5,892 bases of DNA from Chloroflexota bacterium (lineage in GTDB: Bacteria > Chloroflexota > Dehalococcoidia > SM23-28-2). Position 1 is the stretch's first letter. Each line of letters starts with the position of its first letter. Below the pieces are notes generated by a model. It was not told the DNA's origin, made no database searches, and worked only from the letters and a program-made list of their open reading frames with translations. Of this stretch, positions 1 to 4,400 are shown one piece after another. A program made the translations under genes and the position numbers. The stretch spans positions 1-5,892 of the forward strand of contig JAUYDU010000435.1 of NCBI GenBank assembly GCA_030691665.1, written 5' to 3'.

Positions 1-1144
1 GCCTACTCACACCGGCACTCCCACTCGTACAGCTACCCCCTCTCCTACCCCCAGCCCCACCCCCTTCCCTCCCATCGGTCCCGGCCTCGTCGAGCCCTAT
101 ATTCCCCCCAGCATCCTCAAGGCCATCGGCTGGATCGAGAGCGGCTGGGCGCAGGCGGCGTTCTCCGTCGCCTACGGCGACATCGGGCCGGCCCTCATCT
201 CCCACGATTGCGGTTACGGCATCATGCAGGTGACGACTGGCATGCAGAACACCACCGGCCAGCCTACCCCCGAGCAGCTCATGGCGGCATCCCACTACGC
301 CTATAACATCGCCCGCGGCACGCGCATCCTGGCCGATAAGTGGAACCTGGCCCCCGAATTCCGCCCCATCGTCGGCGACCGTAATCCCCAGGCCATCGAG
401 GACTGGTACTACGCCGTCTGGAGCTACAACGGTTTCGCCTTCCAGAACCACCCCCTCAACCCCCGCTTTCCCGCCTGGCCGCGCCCCTCTTATAGCTGCG
501 GCCCCTTCGACGACGGCTTCAGCCACGATCGCTCCCAGTACCCCTATCAGGAGCTCGTTTTCGGCTGCATGGCTCATCCCCCCCAGCCGGACGGCGCCCC
601 CTTGTGGCAGCCGCAGGAGGTAGCCTTGCCCGATTTGTCGTCTGTGGAGTTCGCCGAGGCCCTCAAGCTGGAGAACTTCGTCTGCGACACCCTCGACCAC
701 TGCTATGACATGATGGACATCCCCCGGCCGGCCGGCGCCCACGCCGACTCGACACCGACGGGTGGGGATCGCTCGAAAGTAGTGGGCTCGCCCAAGCTGG
801 AGGTGAGCACCACCAACATCGAACTGGGTGGTCGCCCCGAGGGTCTGAGCCAACCTCAAGTGGCCACGATCTCCAACTCGGGCACCGGCATCCTGGTCTG
901 GACGGCCACCTCATCGGCCTCCTGGCTCCAGCTATCGGCAGCACAGGGGCTGGCCTTGGGCACCGACCTGGGTCGCGTTACCTCTCCCCTGACCATTCAG
1001 GCGAACATGGCGGGCCTGCCCAGGGGCAGATATGTGGGCACGATAACTCTGGAGGCGCCCTACGCCGCGGGCGGCCCCAAGACCATCACCGTCACTGTCA
1101 GCAGCCTCACCCAGTCCTTCGTGCCGGGCGTCATCAAGAGCTAG
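1..1144 (+). CDS. Secreted SLT/GH23-type lysozyme-like protein with C-terminal BACON-like domain (5' partial)
   Basis: The reading frame is open from the window edge (first full codon at 2) to TAG at 1142-1144, so 380 residues are visible and the true start and any signal peptide lie upstream. The ATG at 224 is not the start because it falls inside the catalytic domain. In order I see a Pro/Thr/Ser-rich linker (residues 1-24), an SLT/lysozyme-like fold (about 33-165) and a BACON-like beta-sandwich (about 264-367). Lysozyme-like motifs are IGWIESGW, with likely catalytic Glu46 (codon 137-139), then GYGIMQVTTGM and WSYNGFAF. The BACON-like part shows ISNSGTGILVWTA, SWLQLS and GRYVGTITL. By family, it would cleave the glycan strands of peptidoglycan outside the cytoplasm, while the BACON-like domain would bind carbohydrate or act as a spacer. 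The linker fits an exported protein. No clear terminator follows; only a weak 4-bp hairpin lies at 1149-1160. Domain calls are by eye, and the substrate is inferred. Confidence 0.8.
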   Translation, partial: PTHTGTPTRTATPSPTPSPTPFPPIGPGLVEPYIPPSILKAIGWIESGWAQAAFSVAYGDIGPALISHDCGYGIMQVTTGMQNTTGQPTPEQLMAASHYAYNIARGTRILADKWNLAPEFRPIVGDRNPQAIEDWYYAVWSYNGFAFQNHPLNPRFPAWPRPSYSCGPFDDGFSHDRSQYPYQELVFGCMAHPPQPDGAPLWQPQEVALPDLSSVEFAEALKLENFVCDTLDHCYDMMDIPRPAGAHADSTPTGGDRSKVVGSPKLEVSTTNIELGGRPEGLSQPQVATISNSGTGILVWTATSSASWLQLSAAQGLALGTDLGRVTSPLTIQANMAGLPRGRYVGTITLEAPYAAGGPKTITVTVSSLTQSFVPGVIKS

Positions 1145-1156
1145 AGCTTGCCTACC

Positions 1157-1267
1157 GGCAGTGACTCGTTAATAATCGGTGGGTTCTCGCCTCCCAGGTT
1201 CACACACGACCCCAGTCTGAAGGCGGGGGTGGAGAAGCAATCCACCAACTCTGGGTCAGGCACTGCC
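1157..1267 (+). other. Possible structured RNA or imperfect hairpin element in the 1145-1329 spacer
   Basis: The 185-base gap between the first two genes contains nested complementary segments. A 7-bp outer stem pairs 1157-1163 (GGCAGTG) with 1261-1267 (CACTGCC). Inside it, 1178-1185 (GGTGGGTT) can pair with 1239-1246 (AATCCACC), including one G-U pair. Shorter helices continue inward: 1186-1188 with 1232-1234, 1193-1195 with 1227-1229, and 1199-1202 with 1218-1221. An alternative fold uses 1228-1233/1241-1246 (GGTGGA/TCCACC) inside 1208-1215/1251-1257 (GACCCCAG/CTGGGTC, one bulge). The two folds exclude each other because both use 1241-1246. I do not recognise the element as a known riboswitch, SRP RNA or 6S RNA. 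Strand is uncertain since the pairing works on either. The next gene's likely promoter lies downstream, so this is not obviously its leader. Confidence 0.35.
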
Positions 1268-1299
1268 CGCAGGCCAGGCGGCCCGCCTGCCCTGCGGGC
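1265..1299. repeat. Near-perfect 35-bp GC-rich palindrome
   Basis: The arms are 1265-1281 and 1283-1299 around a single central base at 1282. Sixteen of 17 positions are complementary; the one mismatch is C1274 opposite C1290. The outer blocks are GCCCGCAGG/CCTGCGGGC and the inner blocks CAGGCGG/CCGCCTG. No T-run follows on either strand, so it is not a canonical intrinsic terminator, although it could slow polymerase after the upstream gene. It lies directly upstream of the extended -10 at 1303-1311 and covers the place where a -35 box would sit, so an operator role is also possible. Its left end overlaps the 3' strand of the 1157-1267 element by three bases. Confidence 0.7.
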
Positions 1300-1302
1300 C
1301 CA

Positions 1303-1311
1303 TGCTATACT
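1303..1311 (+). promoter_or_regulatory. Extended -10 promoter for the 1330 gene
   Basis: TGCTATACT gives the extended TGn followed by TATACT at 1306-1311. There is no good -35 box; that position lies within the 1265-1299 palindrome. The start site would be near 1318, giving a leader of roughly 12 bases that just includes the Shine-Dalgarno sequence GGAGGT (1320-1325) before ATG at 1330. Read from sequence only. Confidence 0.5.
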
Positions 1312-1329
1312 GAAGAGACGGAGGTCCTG

Positions 1330-1824
1330 ATGCTGGCCAAGACGATCGCCGCCGTTCGCCGCAACCATGCCTTGGAGCATGCCACCATAGCCAATCTCAT
1401 GGGCAAGGTGGGCCAACCCACGCGCATGGTGGGGCGGGCCTCGCCGGGTGGCTTCTATCTCTACGGCGATATTCCCACGGACAAGGTGCGCGAGTCGGCC
1501 GTCGAGGGCCTGGCTCGCCTGAAGCGAGGCGAGTGGCAACTGGCCGTATCGCCTCTTTGCGGCACCAACCTCGCTGTGGCGGGCATCCTGGCCGGTCTGG
1601 CCTCGGTGCTGGCCATCGGCAACCGAGGGCGATTCGAGCGCCTGCCCAACGTCCTCACGGCGGCTGTTCTGGCGTTGGTAGGAGCCCAGCCCCTGGGCCG
1701 CCTGGTGCAGAGGCACGTCACCACCTCCGCCGACCTCGATGGCCTGGAGATCGAGGACGTGAGCCGGGCGGGCGGGGGCGTGCTCCCCCTGCACAAGGTG
1801 CGCACGGTCTACCGGGGAGCGTAG
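1330..1824 (+). CDS. Small predicted membrane protein, DUF6391-like
   Basis: This is a 164-residue protein. ATG at 1330 is supported by GGAGGT at 1320-1325, four bases upstream. Near the N-terminus RRNHALEHATI contains HxxEH (His13, Glu16, His17), the arrangement of inverse zincin metal sites. SPLCGTN follows at about residues 74-80. Two hydrophobic segments (about 81-97 and 107-122) look membrane-inserted, and a polar C-terminal part includes QRHVTTSADLDGLEI. From memory these blocks match the DUF6391 family, found in Chloroflexota and cyanobacteria; I could not confirm this with a search. The function is unknown. Metal binding or peptidase activity is a guess from HxxEH alone, since no third ligand is identified. 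It appears monocistronic: it has its own promoter, and a tRNA gene with a separate promoter follows. Confidence 0.75.
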   Translation: MLAKTIAAVRRNHALEHATIANLMGKVGQPTRMVGRASPGGFYLYGDIPTDKVRESAVEGLARLKRGEWQLAVSPLCGTNLAVAGILAGLASVLAIGNRGRFERLPNVLTAAVLALVGAQPLGRLVQRHVTTSADLDGLEIEDVSRAGGGVLPLHKVRTVYRGA

Positions 1825-1838
1825 TCCGCCCAGGCGGA
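1825..1838 (+). terminator. Weak hairpin after the 1330 gene
   Basis: TCCGC (1825-1829) can pair with GCGGA (1834-1838) around a four-base loop, starting right after the TAG at 1822-1824. There is no U-tract, only a C-run, so termination is uncertain. Confidence 0.2.
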
Positions 1839-1845
1839 TCCCCCG

Positions 1846-1875
1846 TTGACGCGCCCAAAGCGGCGCTGCTACATT
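1846..1875 (+). promoter_or_regulatory. Promoter of the tRNA-Arg gene
   Basis: TTGACG at 1846-1851 is followed after 18 bases by TACATT at 1870-1875, preceded by TGC to give an extended -10 (TGCTACATT). The predicted start at about 1882-1883 coincides with the mature 5' end of the tRNA, so little or no 5' leader is expected. Confidence 0.6.
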
Positions 1876-1882
1876 GGCTAGG

Positions 1883-1959
1883 GCCCCTGTAGCTCAAGCG
1901 GACAGAGCGGCTGCCTTCTAAGCAGCGGGTTGCAGGTTCGAGTCCTGCCAGGGGCACCA
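1883..1959 (+). tRNA. tRNA-Arg (anticodon UCU), CCA encoded
   Basis: A full cloverleaf can be drawn. The acceptor stem is 1883-1889 with 1949-1955 (GCCCCTG/CAGGGGC). The D stem is 1892-1895 with 1905-1908 (GCTC/GAGC). The anticodon stem is 1910-1914 with 1922-1926 (GCTGC/GCAGC), and its loop CTTCTAA carries TCT at 1917-1919. The T arm is GCAGG-TTCGAGT-CCTGC (1932-1948). The discriminator is A1956 and CCA is encoded at 1957-1959. It reads AGA (and possibly AGG) codons as arginine. The gene is intact and its 3' end adjoins a tyrosine recombinase gene, so it is probably an integration site whose 3' half has been kept or rebuilt by the inserted element. Confidence 0.97.
1937..1959 (+). other. Candidate attachment site (attL) in the tRNA 3' end
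   Basis: Tyrosine recombinases encoded next to tRNA genes commonly cross over in the T-loop to CCA region, which is then repeated at the far end of the element. The T loop, T-stem 3' strand, acceptor 3' strand and CCA (1937-1959) are the likely core. The matching copy is not in this window, so the exact boundaries, including whether the repeat extends into TTGACA at 1961, cannot be set here. Confidence 0.5.
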
Positions 1960-1960
1960 C

Positions 1961-1989
1961 TTGACAATTAGCCGTTCCACCTCTAATAT
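1961..1989 (+). promoter_or_regulatory. Consensus sigma70-type promoter for the integrase
   Basis: TTGACA at 1961-1966 is exactly the -35 consensus, and TAATAT at 1984-1989 follows a 17-base spacer. The -35 box begins one base after the tRNA CCA. The start site should be near 1996, giving a leader of about 20 bases with a strong Shine-Dalgarno sequence. The last 11 bases of the spacer are the left arm of the 1973-2017 inverted repeat, so a bound regulator would block polymerase. Confidence 0.75.
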
Positions 1990-2017
1990 GAAATCATCAA
2001 ACGCAGGAGGTGGAACG
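1973..2017 (+). repeat. 11-bp perfect inverted repeat spanning integrase promoter spacer and start codon
   Basis: CGTTCCACCTC (1973-1983) is exactly complementary to GAGGTGGAACG (2007-2017), separated by 23 bases. The left arm ends where the -10 box begins. The right arm holds most of the Shine-Dalgarno region AGGAGGTGG (2005-2013) and the first base of the GTG start. At DNA level it may be an operator or an integrase/excisionase arm site, with arm centres 34 bp apart. In RNA that reads through from the tRNA it would form a hairpin hiding the start. RNA begun at about 1996 would lack the left arm. Confidence 0.75.
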
Positions 2018-2973
2018 TGACAAAAGGCCAGACCAGTTTGCATCTCGATGCAGCTAATTGTGCAGTTTCGGCCCTGTCTGACGATGCGGCGGCCAACGGT
2101 TGGCTCCTGCATCTGAGGGCTGCCGGGCGGCGAGGGACGACGGAGCGGGCCTACCGCCAGGCCCTGGACTACCTGCGCCGTTTCACCCAGGCCAGGGGTA
2201 TGCCCCCACTGGCGGCACTCACTACCGAACACTTGAGGGAATACTTCCTGTCTCTCTATAAGCGTGGCCTAAAGCCCACCAGTGTTAGCGTCTGGTATCG
2301 CGCCATCCAGCAATTCTACAAGTGGCTGGTCGCGGAAGGGGAGCGGCCCGATAACCCCATCACCCGCATACCAGCCCCCCGCGTCGCTGACGAAATTCTT
2401 CCTCACTACTCGCCCGAAGAGGTGCAACGGGTGCTGGACTCCGTCGGCGTCCGCAACCGCGACTGGGGGGCGCTGCGTGATCGGGCCGTGATCCTCTTCC
2501 TGTTTGATACCGGGGTAAGGGCACGGGAGCTATGCGATATGAGGATGGAAGACCTTGACCTGCACAACCTATCCATCCTCGTGCACGGCAAGGCGGGGAA
2601 GCAGAGGCAGGTTGGCATCGGCTACGCCTCGGCGACCGCCATTGAGCGCTACCACCGCCGCCGCAAGGTGGCCTCACGATGGGTATTCTCCGACCAGCAC
2701 GGCGGCCAGATGACGTTCAACGGCGTCAAGATGGCTTTAGGGCGGCGGTTCAAGGCTGCGGGCGTTCTCTTCCGAGGCTGCCATGCGTTCAGGCGGGCGT
2801 TCGCCATTGCCTGGCTGGACGCTGGCGGGGGGCCGGAAGACCTGGCAAGGCTGGCCGGTTGGGATAGCCCCCAGATGTTGCGCAGATACACCCGCGCCAC
2901 CGAGGGAACGCGGGCACTGGCCGCCCATCGGCGATTCAGCCCCGGCGACCAGCTTCAAACGAAGCGGGCCTAA
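2017..2973 (+). CDS. int: Tyrosine recombinase / integrase
   Basis: This 318-residue protein has the length and layout of XerC/D-like site-specific recombinases. An N-terminal SAM-like core-binding domain (about 25-107) is followed by the catalytic domain (about 127-300). Catalytic residues visible are Arg168 in DTGVRAREL, a Lys in HGKAGKQR (Lys192 or Lys195), His256 and Arg259 in HAFR, Trp282 in GWDS in place of the usual second His (Cre has Trp there too), and the nucleophile Tyr291 in LRRYTR. The full set suggests an active enzyme that integrates and excises the element at the tRNA. The GTG start at 2017 is supported by AGGAGGTGG six bases upstream and by the consensus promoter before it. 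A downstream gene begins 12 bases after the stop and is probably co-transcribed. Chromosomal XerC/D is less likely given the tRNA junction and the neighbouring genes. Confidence 0.93.
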   Translation: MTKGQTSLHLDAANCAVSALSDDAAANGWLLHLRAAGRRGTTERAYRQALDYLRRFTQARGMPPLAALTTEHLREYFLSLYKRGLKPTSVSVWYRAIQQFYKWLVAEGERPDNPITRIPAPRVADEILPHYSPEEVQRVLDSVGVRNRDWGALRDRAVILFLFDTGVRARELCDMRMEDLDLHNLSILVHGKAGKQRQVGIGYASATAIERYHRRRKVASRWVFSDQHGGQMTFNGVKMALGRRFKAAGVLFRGCHAFRRAFAIAWLDAGGGPEDLARLAGWDSPQMLRRYTRATEGTRALAAHRRFSPGDQLQTKRA

Positions 2974-2985
2974 CCAGAAGGCGCG

Positions 2986-3822
2986 ATGGGGCAGTTCAGG
3001 GAAGCTCTCGATGATGGGCATCGCGGGGAAGCCGCCGAGATGCTTTTCCAGGGCCTGGAGCGAGCTATCGATGGTCGAGAGCACGAAGCCGTCGTATTGC
3101 TTCTTGATGGCCTCCTGGAAGCATTGTCCAAACTGCCGGCCGACGCGAGAGAGGCGCTACTGGGGGTGCTTACGGAAATCGCCGAGACCGAGGGGGAGCC
3201 CATTACCGAGGGGGTTAGCGACGCCGACGCCCGCGCATTCCTGAAAGAGCTAATGAACTGTTCCGAAGACTTTCAGCAGCGCGCCCTTGCGCTGGCAACG
3301 ACACACAAGAAGTTGCTGAGGTGGCCATCTCGCGATCTATGGGCGTTCAGAAACGCACTCGAGCTACGGGGGCGCCGCCGCCGTCGAGAATTGCAGGCCG
3401 TGCCTAAAGACCTTCGCAAGGAACGGCCCGACCTCTACCTCGATGGGCTTATGGCGCTAGTCAAGGCGTATGGAGTGATACCGTACTTCGTTGAAGCGAA
3501 CTTCTTCGCTTGTTGCCTGCACGCGCTCCTTCGAAACGAGCCTCTGCCAGCTCCTCCTCCCACAAGTTACAGAGGTCCCTTTGGTACCGTTGTCGAACTC
3601 CGCAATATCGACCGGAGAGGGCCAGGCAGGCCACGCCGAGTGAAGAAAGAGGAGGTCTTCATCTGGATCGCCCGGTGGCAGGCTGGCTGGTCCTGGCAGC
3701 AGATTGCCGATGCCACGTCCACCACGACAGGTGCCGGATTCCCTCTCACCGCCGCCGACGTGAATGTCAGAGCCTCTCGCGAAGCCGCCCGATATGGAAT
3801 AGTCCTCCGCCCTGGGCGATAG
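2986..3822 (+). CDS. Hypothetical protein with AT-hook-like stretch and possible C-terminal HTH
   Basis: I do not recognise this 278-residue protein. ATG at 2986 is 12 bases after the integrase stop, with AGAAGG at 2976-2981 as a ribosome binding site, so it is probably co-expressed with the integrase. Residues 1-110 are mostly helical and acidic (for example EHEAVVLLLDGLLEALSKL). A very basic run RGRRRRR lies at about 128-134. Around 211-219, RGPGRPRRV has the GRP core of an AT-hook. The region 221-272 (KKEEVFIWIARWQ, then WQQIADATS, then ADVNVRASREAARYGI) looks like a helix-turn-helix. No signal peptide or membrane segment is seen. Codon use is visibly less GC-biased than in the replication gene. 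DNA binding is inferred; regulation of the element, excision control or an accessory role are all possible. Confidence 0.75.
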   Translation: MGQFREALDDGHRGEAAEMLFQGLERAIDGREHEAVVLLLDGLLEALSKLPADAREALLGVLTEIAETEGEPITEGVSDADARAFLKELMNCSEDFQQRALALATTHKKLLRWPSRDLWAFRNALELRGRRRRRELQAVPKDLRKERPDLYLDGLMALVKAYGVIPYFVEANFFACCLHALLRNEPLPAPPPTSYRGPFGTVVELRNIDRRGPGRPRRVKKEEVFIWIARWQAGWSWQQIADATSTTTGAGFPLTAADVNVRASREAARYGIVLRPGR

Positions 3823-3921
3823 GCCATATTTTGTTGAACCCCTAGCCTCTCCGCTATCTGTTTCTGGCCTCTAGCACGTTCTGCCTGTCTCCCAATTTGT
3901 AAAGCCCCCCGAGCGTAGCCA

Positions 3922-3930
3922 TGCTACGGT
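3922..3930 (+). promoter_or_regulatory. Possible extended -10 giving a leaderless mRNA for the HTH gene
   Basis: TGCTACGGT ends six bases before the ATG at 3937, and no good Shine-Dalgarno sequence is present. This spacing puts the start site at or next to the A of the ATG. TTGTAA at 3897-3902 is too far upstream (22 bases) to be a normal -35. The rest of the 114-base gap 3823-3936 shows only a loose 6-bp inverted repeat (AGGCCA 3821-3826, TGGCCT 3865-3870) and no clear terminator. Confidence 0.4.
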
Positions 3931-3936
3931 CTGGAT

Positions 3937-4170
3937 ATGAGATACGCCCTAAGTTCCGATAGCTGGCTCGCTCCGGACGAGGCCGCTCGCATCTTGGGCT
4001 TGTCCTATCATCAACTGAACCGGGCCATCGCCAGCAGATGGGTGCGGGTTGTCCGGCTGCCCTCCGGCCATCGCCGCATCAGTCGGGCCGACGTGGAGCG
4101 GCTGCTCGCCGATGGGCTGCTTGATCCGCCGCGCCGGAGCGGAGCGGCTCCCAACGGGGTTGCTCAGTGA
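3937..4170 (+). CDS. MerR/excisionase-type HTH protein (candidate Xis)
   Basis: This 77-residue protein is almost entirely one winged helix domain. The helix-turn-helix is at about 11-31 (LAPDEAARILGLSYHQLNRA), then RVVRLPSGHRRI forms the wing (about 37-48), then SRADVERLL. This is the pattern of the HTH_17/MerR-like excisionase DNA-binding family. In integrative elements such proteins bind arm sites and bias the recombinase towards excision, or repress and activate element genes. Its place between the integrase and the replication gene suits either role. It has its own likely promoter (3922-3930) and starts the three-gene overlapping set; its stop TGA (4168-4170) overlaps the next start GTG (4167-4169). 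The C-terminal 15 residues are a polar, probably disordered tail. The family is fairly sure; the excisionase function is inferred. Confidence 0.82.
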   Translation: MRYALSSDSWLAPDEAARILGLSYHQLNRAIASRWVRVVRLPSGHRRISRADVERLLADGLLDPPRRSGAAPNGVAQ

Positions 4171-4400
4171 GCGCCCCCGCCGCCGAACGCCGTCGCCATG
4201 CAGCCAACTTGCGCCGCCGCCTGGGGATGCTGGCGCACCACCACCGCCAGCGCGACCCCCTGACGGGCAAGAGCAGGCAGGCCGTCAAGGCCGGTCGCCT
4301 GGGGGGTCGAAAGAGGGCTGAAGAGCACCCCGGCGGCCCGCGAGCCTTTGGCCTGGAACTCGCCTTGCGGCGGTGGTATCCACAGGATGGGGAACCGTGA
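4167..4400 (+). CDS. Small Arg-rich hypothetical protein
   Basis: The GTG at 4167 overlaps the previous stop by the shared four bases GTGA, and the gene's own TGA (4398-4400) overlaps the next start in the same way, which strongly supports it as a real coupled gene. The 77-residue product has about 15 Arg and several Lys and His (ERRRHAANLRRRLG, HHHRQR), then KAGRLGGRKRAEEHPGG, and ends in ALRRWYPQDG. It has no membrane segment or signal peptide. I do not recognise a family. The GRLGGRKR stretch is loosely like the basic Gly/Arg segments of small plasmid- and phage-borne nucleic acid-binding proteins. A replication accessory role is inferred from position only. The ribosome binding site is poor, so translation probably depends on coupling. 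Confidence 0.65.
   Translation: MSAPAAERRRHAANLRRRLGMLAHHHRQRDPLTGKSRQAVKAGRLGGRKRAEEHPGGPRAFGLELALRRWYPQDGEP

Noticed and set aside
224..1144. ATG at 224 as the true start of the lysozyme-like gene
   Set aside because: The frame is open to the window edge, and the catalytic Glu motif (codon 137-139) plus the Pro/Thr linker lie upstream of 224.
1228..1270. TPP, cobalamin riboswitch or SRP RNA in the 1145-1329 spacer
   Set aside because: Short resemblances (CTGGGT, GTCAGG, CACTG) are present, but the diagnostic parts (CTGAGA for TPP, the full B12 box and GCCACTG core, GGAAGCAG for SRP) are absent.
1141..1794. Long reverse-strand frame of 217 codons across the spacer and the DUF6391-like gene
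   Set aside because: It is antisense to a gene with a good ribosome binding site and family-like motifs, and its translation shows no domain. Long antisense frames are common in GC-rich DNA.
3821..3870. AGGCCA/TGGCCT inverted repeat as a terminator after the 278-residue gene
   Set aside because: Only 6 bp with a 38-base loop and no T-run follows.
3897..3930. TTGTAA with TACGGT as a standard -35/-10 pair
   Set aside because: The spacer is 22 bases, too long for a normal sigma70-type promoter, so only the extended -10 is kept.
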